From the NCBI GenBank assembly GCA_946122785.1, contig CAMGYJ010000008.1:53702963-53766962 (forward strand): 64,000 nucleotides of DNA. The letters run 5' to 3'. Below are positions 32,930 to 44,047 of the stretch, piece by piece. The stretch is from Linum tenue. Its lineage: Eukaryota; Streptophyta; Magnoliopsida; Malpighiales; Linaceae. The notes beneath the pieces are model-generated. The model worked only from the letters and a program-made list of their open reading frames with translations, made no database searches and was not told the DNA's origin. The position numbers were made by a program, and so were the translations under genes. Every line of letters begins with the position of its first letter. Position 1 is the stretch's first letter.

Positions 32930-33345
32930 TAATTAGGACATAACGGTCACTCATTAAGGGTTCGAATATAATATCATATCATAAAATCAAGTTAATTCAA
33001 ATGCTAGATAGTGTTTTCTTACTATATATATGAGTTAGACTGGTGTACTCCTCGAGTATACTATTTTCCCGGTACTCTTAGTGAGTTATCTCTATATAGA
33101 CCATGAATAAAATTGAGGTTGGGATATGATACTATACCTTAATCTCCAATGGATAAACCCCAGTTCGCTAAACCCAAACCCGAAGTTCAATCCAATAGAA
33201 AACCATAAGTGACCATTGAGATTGGTCGATCGAAAGTCATCAAAATACTATATATAGGTCAGATTGGCGTACTCCTATAGTATAGTATACTTCACGTACT
33301 CCTAGTGAAATTTTACTATAAGACCATGAATTAAACAGAGATATT
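32930..33345. mobile_element. MITE remnants (families A and B) nested in the CACTA element
   Basis: 32930-33025 matches the right part of family A (ctagatagtgttttcttac). After a short (TA)n, 33030-33250 matches family B in reverse orientation (gttagactggtgtactcc, gatactatacctta, ataaaccccag). At 33259 a second truncated family B end begins (gtcagattggcgtactcc). This repeats, inside another transposon, the (TA)n-linked chaining seen at 20.5-23.3 kb. Confidence 0.6.
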
Positions 33346-34179
33346 ATATATATATATATATTTATTATCAAAATTTAGCTTATATCTCAAACAGTGTATT
33401 CTCACACTCAATTCAAAATATCCACCAAGTTCAAATACGTCACCTACACAAATGGTTTGCATATTCCTAGAATCATAATTTCCAAACACCACCTTAGTCA
33501 TTATATAAACAAACAAACAAAAAAATCGTTTAATGAATTCTCAACAGAACACATTTTGTTGCTATATAGTATGGCTAATTTCCTATATTAGACACATTGC
33601 TATGGGATTCACTTTAGTAGCCAACTTTATAACCAATATGTACTAATTTACTTCGCCCATTTTCAATTTGTAGCTACAAGCTAGTTGCGAAAAAAGATTT
33701 CAATAACAAAGTTTAAATCCAAATCCAAATATTGCCATAAATCTCTATGTTTCCTGGCTACATAACTAACTTGTGCTTCTACATTGACATTTTGTAGCAA
33801 TTTCACTAACGTTTTAGCTATATGACTTTGAAATGCTTAGCTAATCCCAATAATTAGTTATAACCTTGCTTTCTGTGGCTAAAACTTGCGGGTTAGGAGC
33901 AATGTTGCCACAATAAGTTTCAATTGTAGTTAATTACACTAATTAGCTACAATAGTTTTGCATAGCTAGAAACATGTGTGGCAAAAGTTTACTACTGGCC
34001 ACACTATCCCAAATTTGAAGCAAGATACAAAAAGTAGCTCCGGCTGAAAACATTTGTGGCTAAAACTTTCATCAACAGCTACGGAGAATAATTGATGTAG
34101 TTATTGGCTTTTATTAGCTACAACATAACTATTCATGGCTATGGTTTTGTAGCTGTAAGAGGCAATTGTTGTAGTGCAT

Positions 34180-36806
34180 CCTAAGTTTTGGGAGCTGTTG
34201 CAAGAGGCTTGGTCCTAGCAAGTATCAGGCACACCTATGGGAAGAATTTATAAGAAGTTACGAGTGTTAAAAGGTCTGCTAAAGAAGCTTAATAGAGAGG
34301 AATACTCAGATATATGGCAGAGAGTAAAGGATAAGGAATGTGAATTGGAGCATATACAACAATTAACTTTAGCTGATCCTTCTCCTGATTTGGCTGGGTT
34401 GGAGGTGCAATTAGCGCGGGAATTGCATACCTTACTAAAGGCAGAAGAATCTTTCTTGAGGCAAAAGTCAAGTGAAATATGGTTGAAAGGGGGTGACTCT
34501 AATACTAACTACTTTCATAGGTCTATGAGAACAAGGCAGAAAAGGAACACTATCACTAGTCTTCATTGCTGACAATGGAGAAAGGGTAACTAGAGTGGAG
34601 GATATGTGTGAGGTGGCAGTGAGTTTTTATAAGAAGCTGCTGGGTCGGGTTAATGCAGAAGTTAATGGTGGCACTGTGTTCTTTCAGTCTATTCTTAAGC
34701 AAACAGTTAACCACTTGCAGACTACTTCATTATGTGCTCCTATAACAAAGTTGGAAGTTAAAGAAGCTATGTTTGGTATGAAGGGGGATAAAAGTCCAAG
34801 ACCAGATGGTTATAATGCTCGATTCATTCAATATGCTTGGGAGACTGTTGGTGTTGATATTGTTGTGGCAGTGCAATACTGCCTTGCTATAAAGAAGATA
34901 CCCAAGGAGGTAAACTCAACTATACTTGCTCAGATACCAAAGGTTCCAAATCCTGAGGAAATGAAACACTTTAGGCCTATTTCTTGCTGTAATACAATCT
35001 ATAAATGCCTATAAAAAATTATTGCTAAGAGGTTTAGTGCTCTGTTACCCTTACTGATTAGCAAGAATTAGACTGCATTTGTTAGAGGGAGGCTGATTGG
35101 TGAGAATGTCTTGCTAGCTCATGAACTGGTTTCAAAATATGCTAGGAAGAATGTTTCATATAGATCTGCTCTTAAAATTGATCTAATGAAAGCGTTTGAT
35201 TCTGTCAATTGGCACTTTCTGTTCACTGTGCTTGAAGCTATGGAGATTCCAGTTGAGTTTATCGATTGGATCAAAATGTGTGTTACTGAGCCAATGTTGA
35301 GTATATCATTTAATGGAGGGTTGACGGGATACTTCCCTTCTAAGAAAGGGCTAAGACAGGGAGACCCTATGTCTCCATATCTGTTTGTGGTTGCTATGGA
35401 GGTTTTCACCTGTCTTTTGGATAGAGAAGCAGAGAGGGGCTATTTCCCTTATCATCAAATGTGCAAAAAGATTAGATTGACTCATTTATGTTTTGCGAAT
35501 GATATCTTGGTGTTCTCGGATGGTTCCAACCGTGGTTTGCAGAGTGTGCAGAATGTGTTAGATGAGTTTTATCATTTATATGGTTTGAAGTCCAATCCAA
35601 GTAAATGTGAGGTGTATTTTGGAGGAATGGAAAAGGATGAGATGGTTGTTAGGGCTGCTCGATTTGGGTATCACTTGGGAAATTTCCCTTTTCGCTACCT
35701 AGGTGTGCCATTGATTGCAGGAAAGTTGACAGTTGCTGCCTGTAGGCCACTGATTGATATGCTTACTAGCCGGATAAAAGGTTGGAAGGCAAAGTCTCTC
35801 TCGTATGCAGGGAAGGTGGAATTGGTGAGTTCTATGCTGTATAGCATTACTCGGTACTAGATGAGTGTTTTCTCTCTTCCTAAGCAGGTCCTAAGGGAGA
35901 TTGAGAGAATTTGTAGTAATTTTTTGTGAGCTGTGGGTGATGGAGCGAGGCTTAAAGCAAAAATAGCCTGGAAGTATATAACTTATCCTAAGAAAGAGGG
36001 TGGATTAGGATTGAGGGATATGTTTGCTTGGAATAATGCTTGTATTTGCCGCCAAATATGGGCCATCATGTTGCAGCAAGGATCGCTTTGGGTGGCTTGG
36101 ATTCTGACATACAAACTGAAAGGGAGGAGTTTCTGGGAGACAAATATAGATGGTTCTTGGAACTGGAAGAGGCTGCTAAAGCTGTGAGGTAAACTTCCTC
36201 ACCTTTTTAGTTTGATTGATGGCAAAATTTACTGGAACAACTCTGTTATGCCAAGGTATTCTGTGAAATTGGTTTGGGAGTCACTAAGACCTAAACCAAG
36301 TTCAGTTTCATGGGCTGGTTTGGTCTGGTTAACTCCTTCTAATCCCATAAATAGATTCCTAGTTTGGCTTATCATTAAGGATAGGATTCATATTAAGGAT
36401 AAAATGAAGAAATGAGGATTTGCATGTTCATATTTATGTTGTCTTTGTTGTCAGCAGCCAGAAAGCAGAGATCACTTATTCTCGCAGTGTGAGTTTTTTA
36501 GGAAGCTTTTTCATGAACTGTTGAGGAGGGGGGGAGGGGTTCTGGATTATTACCAAGGGACTGGGATGATGGGTTGCAGTGGGCAACTCGAAACTTTGGG
36601 AAGAAAGGGATGGATGCAGGACATGGGAGAATTGTGTGGCATTCCATGATTAGTCATGTATGGAGAGAAAGATGCATTAGAGTCTTTGAAGGGACAAATA
36701 GAAGTGTTGAAGTTTTGCAGAAGGTAATCAGAAGTGAAATTCTGGTGTTGTTGCAGGAAGAGGAAGCTGCAAAATTCTGGAACTCTGGCAATGTTACTTC
36801 TTTGTG
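34180..36806 (+). pseudogene. LINE ORF2, reverse transcriptase and zinc-binding C-terminus
   Basis: The continuation of ORF2 after the CACTA element reads KLNREEYSDIWQRVKD and the LKGGDSNTNYFHRSM block (to 34572), then the RT domain in 34595-35014 (GDKSPRPDGYNARF, FRPISCCNTIYK) and 35111-35860 (LKIDLMKAFDSVNW, GLRQGDPMSPYLFV). The catalytic FADD box is FAND (HLCFANDILVF, about 35493), losing one metal-binding Asp. The downstream parts (35933-36187, 36212-36415, 36574-36807) are in separate frames and include the C-x2-C-x2-C zinc-binding block near 36425. Stops and frame changes separate these blocks, so the copy is dead. Confidence 0.85.
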
Positions 36807-36966
36807 ATTGGATAGTTTTACCTGCGGTGCTATAGTTAGTTATAGTTTATTTGTATGAGGTTTCTATTTGCTCTTTTGCCCTGATTATAGGGATGCCTAG
36901 CTGGGAAGGAAGTTTCCAGCACGCCTTTTCTTTGATGAAATGGAAAGAGTCTAATTCATAAAAAAA
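36807..36966 (+). other. LINE 3' untranslated region and A-rich tail
   Basis: T-rich sequence ending tttgatgaaatggaaagagt, then ctaattcataaaaaaacaaa, marks the 3' end of the LINE. I could not find a convincing target-site duplication because the 5' end is unclear. Confidence 0.55.
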
Positions 36967-37423
36967 CAAAATCTGAATCGAGGAAGAAGACCTTGTGGCA
37001 CACCATGATTAAATCCAAACACTAATTCCACCACAGATCAACAAATATTGTGAAATATGATAGTTAGAATTCCATAATAAATCTCCAAATTAATATGAAT
37101 CCAGAGAGAGGTTGTGAAGCGATAAGATAAAAGAGAAAGGGAAAAAGAGGCTATTATGAATGAGATTAGAGAGAGTTAAAGAAATGGGACGACACACATC
37201 TACAAGTCGACCCACACCTAGGTTGCCGGGTAGGAAGTTACACGAAATCTTTTTTTTCTTTTGCTTTGCAAATTGCGACATTTTTTACTTTTTCCTTTCC
37301 TAATCCTATCTTTGGAATTCTAAGTTAAACATTTGAATGTTGATTTTATATGAGTGTGTTTGAATTTTTCACTATACGTTGGATCCAAGTACAAAATGTT
37401 ATGTTGGTGTAATGTTATATGTT
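36967..37423. other. Non-coding spacer
   Basis: No gene or repeat recognised. It ends in ATTAC (37424-37428), the left target duplication of the following LTR element. Confidence 0.5.
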
Positions 37424-37428
37424 ATTAC

Positions 37429-38816
37429 TGATAGCATCGTATTTGCACGTGTTTTCTCTCTGGTTTCCTGTCCATTTTGGCTCGAATTGATTGTTCCTTG
37501 GCCTATTTTACGCCAGGTTGTGTTGTTTTGTCGTATTTCAGGTCCTAGCAAGTAAAGAGGTGCATAGGCGCAAGTTTCGGTTCATTTGGAGGTCAGATGG
37601 CGATTCACAGGAGGAATTACGGGCAGCCCCTGCCAAATTACGACCGTAATTGGTCAGGGCATGCCCGTAAAACAATTGCCGAGCCTTTTCCCCAAGATTT
37701 CTTCTCGGCACTAAAATTACGGGCAAGCCTCCAGAGAATTACGACCGTAATTCCTAGAATACTGGCGGTAATTGTGGAATTACGGGCGTAGATCCTCCTC
37801 CTTCAGTTTAATTGAAACGTGCGTTTTGGGGCGAATTACGGGCAGGCAGTGATTCCGGCCGTAATTCTGCCCGTAATTCTCCATGAGTCGGGTTTTTGGA
37901 GGCAGATTCGAGCCAAGGAAGAGGTATTCGAGTTTCTAGAGCAAAAACAGAGTTTTAGAGAGAGAAAGAGCGAAGAAAAAACCCTAAGAGCTAATTTGGA
38001 GTGGATTTCTCACCATTGAAGCCCAGATTGCGTCCCCAGGAGTGAAGATTGACATCCCAGAGCAGATTTTCCTCATCTTTATGAGTATGACTACTCTGAT
38101 TTCTGTTTTCCTTTCTCTCTCTATAGAGTAGAACCTTTCTCTCACTTGGGTATGAAGAACCCTAGTTCCTTGTGTTAGGGATTTGATTGTAATGACTTGG
38201 GATGATTATACTGTTTGGTTTTAATCGAATGATGCATGTTTATTGAATTGATTGAAGTCTGATCAGCTTTTCTTGATTTCTGCTGCAACCTGAGATAGAT
38301 AGAATCTGATTAGGTTGTTAGAGCCTCTTCATTCGATAGTAGGAGATTGGTTATACGAGAGTTAGCCAGTTTACTGCTTTGTACTGGAATTCAATTCCAG
38401 TAGTGGAGTTCTGTGCTTATTGCTTCAGCTTTCTATCCCGGTGAAGACTAGTCGTCTGCCGGGTAGTTAGACTGAGAGGGCTTGGTCAGCTTAAGAGATT
38501 CCAAGCTACTGTCGGATCTTCCGCAGTCTAATCAACAATGAATCAACCCAGGGGAATTACAATTGAACCTAACTAAGGGGCTAGGGGGACTCATTCCCGA
38601 GTGACTCTTTCCTGCTTTTGAAAACTGAACCATTTCCTGCTTTCTTACTGCTTTTGCTTTAAACAACAATCAATCGAATTAGTTGGCTAGATAATAGATA
38701 ATCACGGAGTAAGCAGTAGATCTAGACCCCGGGTTGATAATAGAACTTGCCTGTTACTGCATTCCCGAACTGCGATTACACTTGGTCGCAGTTTGGTGTT
38801 GTGTTTTGGAGTGTCA
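37429..38816 (+). repeat. 5' LTR of the gag-protease element
   Basis: 1388 bp, TGATAGCATCGTATTTGCAC to ...GAGTGTCA. The U3-like zone (37612-37885) is packed with AATTACGGGC, ATTACGACCGTAAT and CCGTAATT motifs in both orientations, several forming perfect palindromes. Later blocks (cacttgggtatgaagaaccc, gttagccagtt, ccccgggttgataatagaac) are alignable with the older LTR family and with the inverted LTR at 47404-51528. Confidence 0.95.
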
Positions 38817-38822
38817 AGTTTT

Positions 38823-38840
38823 TGGCACCGTTGCTGGGGA
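38823..38840 (+). other. Primer-binding site (tRNA-Asp type)
   Basis: TGGCACCGTTGCTGGGGA differs at two positions from the complement of the plant tRNA-Asp 3' end. Both changes are CpG-type transitions (CG to CA, and CCG to CTG), consistent with methylated-cytosine decay after insertion. Confidence 0.85.
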
Positions 38841-38959
38841 CCCTCTAGGTTATTGGGGAAACGTGAGAATTTGTTACTCTAGCTTTTCTTTATTGCATTT
38901 TTTCTCTTCCACCTGTGTGCCTTCACGGGTTGCTTCTGCTGATTGTGTGCAGGTAGTGC

Positions 38960-40603
38960 ATGACCCGTAGCCAGTCGGGAGATCTACTGCCATTAGACCA
39001 GGAACTTCAAGCGGGCTCTAAAGGCGCGACTGGCTGCGGAGGAGGCGCTATCACAGTTGCAGATCGAAGAAGAAGAAGAAGAAGAAGAAGAAGAAGAGAT
39101 GGCTGATCCACAGAACCATGATGTGATCAATCTAGAGGAGCAGACCATGGGATCCTACTGGACCGCTAGAGCTGCGGATATGAGGTCACCCATTCAACAC
39201 CCTCATGTCCCAGCCAACAATTTTGAGGTGAGCACATCAGTAATCACCATGCTGCGCGGTTCAGTGGTGTTCCGTGGTAAGGAGGGGGAGTGCCCCCGAT
39301 CACATCTCAAGCGATTCCACGAGCTCATCGATGGAATCAAGATCAATGGGGTACCAGCAGACGCCATCCAGCTGAGGTACTTCCCATTCACACTGGAGGG
39401 GCAGGCCAAGGAGTGGCTAGACACTCGACCTCCGGGCTCTATCACCACGTTCGCCAACCTGGCGGACAAGTTCCTCACCCGCTACCATCCTCCATCCAAG
39501 ACAGCTGACCTGCAGAAGCAAATTACCCATTTTGCTCAGGATGAGGATGAGACCATCATGGATGCATGGGAGAGGTACAACAGTCTCTTCCTGAGGTGTC
39601 AAAATCATGGCTTCAATGATGCCTTCAAGGTGGGCACCTTCTACACGCCCTCTTCCAGGAGGATAAGCAGCTGATTGACTCAGTTTGTGGCGGGAACATG
39701 CTGACCAAAACACCGCCACAGCTGAATCAACTCTTTGAGGAGATGGCGGAGAACGGGTACGATTGGGGAACTGCCAGGAGATCGAGACGAGCACCCGGAC
39801 GGGGTGTGCATGCTGTGGGCACCCAGTCATTTGATTTGGTGCAGGTGGTATCGAAGCTGGTTTCAGCTATCGATCGCTCTGGTTTGATTGCAGGTACAGG
39901 ACAGCCGCAGGCGATGCTCTGCCACTGGTGCGAGAGCACCCATCATACGGTGGAAGATTGCCAGGCGATGAAGGAATCGACCACACCCCAGGAGCAGGTG
40001 AACTTCATCAATAACGTCAGGCGCAATGACCCCTACAGTAACACTTACAATGAGGGGCGGCGCCAGCATCCTAACTTCTCCTGGGGTGGGGCAAATTCCA
40101 GACCACCAGTCCCCCAGGGACCACCGGGTTTCCAGTGGCCACCATATCAGCCCAGACAGGGGCAATTCCAGCAGCAGCAACAGTCTCTTTATCAGTCCAT
40201 GCAGGGGCATGCTGCTCAATCACAACCGCGACCTTTCCAGCAGCCAGGTGCAGCCCCTGCTGCCCTAGTGCAGAATGATCAGATGGCTGAATTGCGTGAC
40301 TTGGTGGGTTCTCTCGCCAGTTCTAGTGCTCAGAAGTTCAACACTATCTAGCAGTTCATGGAAAAGGCCTCGGATAAATTCCTGGCTCTTGAAGCTGGTC
40401 AGAGGAACACACAGGCTGTCTTGCAGGATATCCAGACCCAGCTGGGGAGCGTGGCTCAGGCAGTGGCTCAAAGGGCTCCTGGTACTCTACCCGGGCAGAC
40501 CATCCCTCATCCGCAGTGGCTCAAAGGGCTCCTGGTACTCTACCCGGGCTCAGGCAGTGGCTCAAAGAGTTTGAAAACTTCATGGCCATGCTTAAGAAGC
40601 TGA
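38960..40603 (+). pseudogene. gag of the non-autonomous Ty3/gypsy element, lightly broken
   Basis: An ATG at 38960 starts MTRSQSGDLLPLD in a frame that must shift before the main gag frame (39057-39674). That frame includes an 11-residue Glu run encoded by GAA repeats, then the retrotransposon Gag domain (FTLEGQAKEWLDTRPPGS, FANLADKFLTRYH, then ERYNSLFLRCQNHGF). A one-base shift near 39643 leads to 39698-40351, with the CCHC zinc knuckle CHWCESTHHTVEDC (about 39923-39964) and a Gln/Pro-rich tail. The TAG at 40349-40351 looks like a decayed CAG. The same frame continues at 40358-40603. Gag forms the particle and binds RNA; this copy would need the listed breaks to be absent. Confidence 0.85.
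40461..40566 (+). repeat. 53-bp local duplication between gag and protease
   Basis: cagtggctcaaagggctcct and the bases after it (35 bp) occur at 40461-40495 and again at 40514-40548, offset 53 bp. A third start of the block follows near 40555. Because 53 is not a multiple of three, the duplication moves the protease into a different frame from gag. Confidence 0.8.
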
Positions 40604-41550
40604 ATGTCCAAGTGCCCTTCCTGGAGGCACTATCGCAAATGCCTAAGTATGCGAAGTTTCTGAAAGAGCTTCTCTCAAAGAAGCAGAAGCTGAGTGAGCT
40701 GGCCACTGTGGAGCTCAGCAAGGAGTGCTCGGCTATTCTGCAGAACAAGCTTCCGCAGAAGCAGAAGGACCCAGGTAGTTTTACTATCCCGTGCTCTATA
40801 GATAAATTACATGTAGAGAGGTCCTTGGCGGATTTAGGTGCTAGTATCAATGTTATGCCATATAAATTGTTCAAGAAACTAGGCCTAGGTGAACCCCGCG
40901 CTACTAGGATGACCCTTCAATTAGCTGACAGATCTGTAGTGCATCCTAGGGGCATAGTGGAAGACCTTCTGGTTAAAGTTGGCAAATTTAAATATCCTGT
41001 GGATTTTGTTGTCCTGGACATCAATGAGGACACAGACGTGCCCCTTATACTGGGAAGGCCTTTCCTGGCCACCGCCAAGGCTCTCATAGATGTGCATGAT
41101 GGGAACTTAGTTTTGAGGGATGGCGAGGAGCGAATAACGTTTTCAATTGCTAATACTCTACCTGCTTCGTTACCTCTGCATGTTGTATCTCACCAGGAGC
41201 ACGAGTCTGTCGTGTATCCTTCTGTGCTGCCTATTTTGCAGGATCCGCCTCCCATACCTTCGCTGCCACTCCAGTCCACACTGCCCCCAAAAGAACAGAT
41301 CAAGGAGGAGTGGCAGCCGAAACTGCAAGCAGCTAAGCCTGCTCGAAAGAAAGCCAAAGACCACTATGAGCTGGTCCCGCCCCCACCTTGGCCATCCGAG
41401 TATTCACTCGCTTGCATCTTGCCGGATGGCCAAGTAGAGCTGGCGAATGCTGGTGGCCACATTCGTCGCGTGCATGGCCACCATTTGAAGCTGTACCTCA
41501 AGAGCGATGTGGATCCGCTTTTGAAGGCACCTGATCCTACACTTCCCTGA
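40516..41550 (+). CDS. Retropepsin-like protease joined to a putative integrase C-terminal tail
   Basis: The 344-residue open frame starts within the local duplication. Residues about 20-75 are the gag-protease spacer (FLEALSQMPKYAKFLKELLS). The protease follows: GSFTIPCSID (about 91), catalytic DLGASINVMP (about 107-116), RGIVEDLLVKVGKF and the ILGRPFLATAKALIDV flap region (to about 200). A proline-rich linker (residues 235-300) leads to LACILPDGQVELANAGGH and VHGHHLKLYL, the kind of block that closes the integrase of Athila-like pol. Reverse transcriptase, RNase H and the integrase core, normally between these parts, are absent. The frame has no stops and the catalytic Asp is present, unlike the 599-1577 copy. 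Expression would depend on frame bypass from gag. Confidence 0.8.
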   Translation: MAQRAPGTLPGLRQWLKEFENFMAMLKKLNVQVPFLEALSQMPKYAKFLKELLSKKQKLSELATVELSKECSAILQNKLPQKQKDPGSFTIPCSIDKLHVERSLADLGASINVMPYKLFKKLGLGEPRATRMTLQLADRSVVHPRGIVEDLLVKVGKFKYPVDFVVLDINEDTDVPLILGRPFLATAKALIDVHDGNLVLRDGEERITFSIANTLPASLPLHVVSHQEHESVVYPSVLPILQDPPPIPSLPLQSTLPPKEQIKEEWQPKLQAAKPARKKAKDHYELVPPPPWPSEYSLACILPDGQVELANAGGHIRRVHGHHLKLYLKSDVDPLLKAPDPTLP

Positions 41551-42208
41551 GCATCCATACTGGCGTCCAGCTAAAAGACGGTAAAGAAGCGCTTGTGGGG
41601 AGGCAACCCCACCACGGTTTGCATTTCTATCCTTTTTCCTTTTTAATTTTTGTCGTTTTCGAGTCATTGAGTCTGTCTGGAGTCTTTCTGGAATGTTTAT
41701 CGTGCCCCGAATGGTCTATTTTGGTCTATGGTGATGTATTTTTTGAACCGGGGCACGTTTGGGTTTGGTTGTTCGAAATTGCAGCTCAAAAGCTCGAGAA
41801 AAAGGGCCCTCGGCCATGAAATTACGGGCATGGGGGCCAAATTACGGTCGTAATTCATCTGCCCCCTGCCCGTAATTAAGTCAGAACAGCAAAAAGGCCT
41901 CGGCAATGAAATTACGGGCAAGGGGGGGCCGAATTACGGTCGTAATTGTCCTTCCCCCTGCCCGTAATTAGGTCAGAGGGGGCACTTCGCGCTCGGCCTT
42001 TGTCTTTCTTTCCAGAATTTGACTTCGTATTGTGTTTGGTTTTTATTTCTTGTTTCCGTTGTGTGGATTGTTGACTTGGAACTATGTTTTCTTTCACCCA
42101 ATGTGTGTGTTTTGTTGGCTCTAGCTCTGTGCCCGTCGGACTGGTCCTTGTCCAGTCCTCTGCTATTGACTGGTCCGCCATCCAGTCCACGTTCCTGACC
42201 ACTGTTTC
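41551..42208 (+). other. Ty3/gypsy internal region after protease, with AATTACGGGC motifs
   Basis: It contains gcgcttgtggggaggcaacc (41588), shared with the older copies, and two ATTACGGTCGTAATT palindromes flanked by AATTACGGGCA and CCCGTAATT (41818-41971). These are the same motifs that fill the LTR U3. No gene is seen. Confidence 0.55.
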
Positions 42209-42275
42209 ACGGTAACATCGTTCCCCTTCCCTCGGCTCCATTGAGGACACTGTCGCATCTAAGTGTGGGGGGGTC
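42209..42275 (+). other. Conserved 3' hairpin plus AAGTG-G tract (third copy)
   Basis: CGGTAACATCGTTCCCC leads to CATTG-AGGA-CACTG (42239-42252) and ctaagtgtggggggg. The right arm differs by one base from the pairing form seen in the two older copies. The flanking order is identical. Confidence 0.55.
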
Positions 42276-44047
42276 TTTGTATTTATTGGAACGTATATAT
42301 GGGTGCTTGGAGCCTAGTCCGCTGTCCGAATCTTACGATTTGAGGGCTCCAAGTACTGCTGTTTGATCATATTGGCATTGTGTTTTGATTGATGAATTGA
42401 ATGGTTTTCGGATTAATGCATGACAACTTGTTTGTGACTAGGACAACCTATGATGAGGACTGAGATGTGCAGTAGAACGATGTAGGGGTTCAGTTTTTCA
42501 ACTGTTTGCTTACCAACTGTGACTTGATTTGATCACTTGTTTTTGACAGTCGTTTATGCATCTAGTTCAGGGTATCAGAATGTGAGATAGAGCATATAGG
42601 TAGCCATGTGAGATTTGAGCCTGCTCGTTTCTTTCTTGTGCGATAGATCCCTCTTCCATGATGTGTAGCATTCACGTTGTCACTAGCTAAGATGATGGGG
42701 GCATAGGATTAGCCCACGCCCAAATTGCCTGTCCTGATGTGTCATATCCTCTAGTCAGCCCCTTTGAGCCGTGTGTTATCCTTTCTTTTTGGTCTATAAC
42801 GAAAAAAATCACCCTTGTTGCATCTTTTAGAAGGTTCCACAGAGTGATTTTTACATATTCTCTGCTGTTTCTGCTAAATTGAATGTGAGTGTTGGAGGTA
42901 GTGCTTAAAAGTTGGGCAGGTGTTTGAAATATGTGCAGATGTGTAGCATTCACGTTGTCACTAGCTAAGATGATGGGGGCATAGGATTAGCCCACGCCCA
43001 AATTGCCTGTCCTGATGTGTCATATCCTCTGGTCAGCCCCTTTGAGCCGTGTGTTATCCTTTCTTTTTGGTCTATAACGGAAAAAATCACCCTTGTTGCA
43101 TCTTTTAGAAGGTTCCACAGAGTGATTTTTACATATTCTCTGCTGTTTCTGCTAAATTGAATGTGAGTGTTGGAGGTAGTGCTTAAAAGTTGGGCAGGTG
43201 TTTGAAATATGTGCAGAAGTGGTGGCTCTCTTAAGAAATGAAAGAAAAACAAAGAAAAAAAAGTTGAAAGCAAAAGAGAGCCACTACCAAAAATCTGAAT
43301 AATGCCCAGTAAGTAGTGTTTCTTAGCAGTTGGCTTGGAAATGCTGACATTTATACCTCCTTCGCTTTTGTGCTCTTGAGATATTGAGTATTGCAGAATA
43401 GCAGAAAGGGAATACTGGTTTGTTTGACTGTGATTATGTGGGTTTGGAAATGTGGAACCTTGTGCTATGAATACTTCCACCACCTAAAAGGCCTTTTCCC
43501 CATGTCCAAGACCCTAGCCAGTCATTTGAACATGTGTCTAAGACCTCCTGATTAGTTAGTGATGACAACCCATATGTGAACTCTAGCATTTAGAGGCTGC
43601 CATCATGGTGAAGAGATGTTAGGGATTGAGAGAAATAGCATGCGCATTATTCGCATTAAATTGTCCTGACCCCACTGGTCGAGAGTGAGTGATTCCTCTT
43701 CATATTCTTTATACTCTTGTACCCTGGTGAGGACCTAGATTGCTCGGTCTCTGTTCTGATGTCTTGAGTTGGATGCATGAGTTGACTGTTTTGAGTGAGT
43801 GGTTGAGTCAAGTCTGGGTTGGTTGGTGAACAGAAGAGAGACTCTTCCTTTACCCGATTTGCTGCACTCGAATGTCCTTTGTGGTGGTTGTCCAGGTTGC
43901 TATTGAAGTTGTTCATGTGTTGATGCTTGAAAACCAGTATGATTCACGTGTTCTGTGCCTTTATGACTTGTCCCCAATGTTGGTTGATTGAAATATGTGA
44001 GCTTTCTTACCAAAAAAAAAATGTGAGCTTACCTTGTGTATTACTTG
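42276..44047 (+). other. Ty3/gypsy 3' internal region, non-coding
   Basis: Long untranslated zone shared block by block with 5995-6499 and 10994-12292. It includes an approximately 278-bp tandem duplication (42660-42937 and 42938-43215) and a small A-rich inverted block (43220-43290, cagaagtggtggctctctta versus gagagccactacc). No frame with a recognisable domain. Open frames on the minus strand here are shadows of repeated untranslated DNA. Confidence 0.6.
42660..43215 (+). repeat. 278-bp tandem duplication in the element's 3' region
   Basis: gatgtgtagcattcacgttg begins at 42660 and again at 42938. The two copies differ at only a few positions (for example ctctagtcag versus ctctggtcag), so the duplication is recent. 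Confidence 0.9.

Larger units (their letters stand above)
30913..34176. mobile_element. CACTA (En/Spm-type) element, non-autonomous
   Basis: The 3264-bp element begins CACTACAAGAAAAAGTGC and ends ...TGTTGTAGTG, flanked by the 3-bp duplication CAT (30910-30912 and 34177-34179). The subterminal zones (30950-31380, 33600-34170) are full of TAGCTA, TGTGGCTA and TAGCCAC motifs in both orientations, the sub-terminal repeats typical of CACTA transposase binding. I see no transposase. One short exon-like stretch lies at 31892-31992 (minus) and MITE remnants at 32930-33345. Confidence 0.85.

Noticed and set aside
40026..40574. Additional plus-strand ORFs overlapping gag
   Set aside because: Out-of-frame readings of the gag C-terminus and the local duplication. 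The zinc knuckle and tail read in the gag frame.
42965..43483. Minus-strand ORF of 172 codons with an internal repeat
   Set aside because: It lies in the non-coding 3' region of the LTR element and its repeat comes from the 278-bp tandem duplication. There is no domain, and older copies do not keep the frame.
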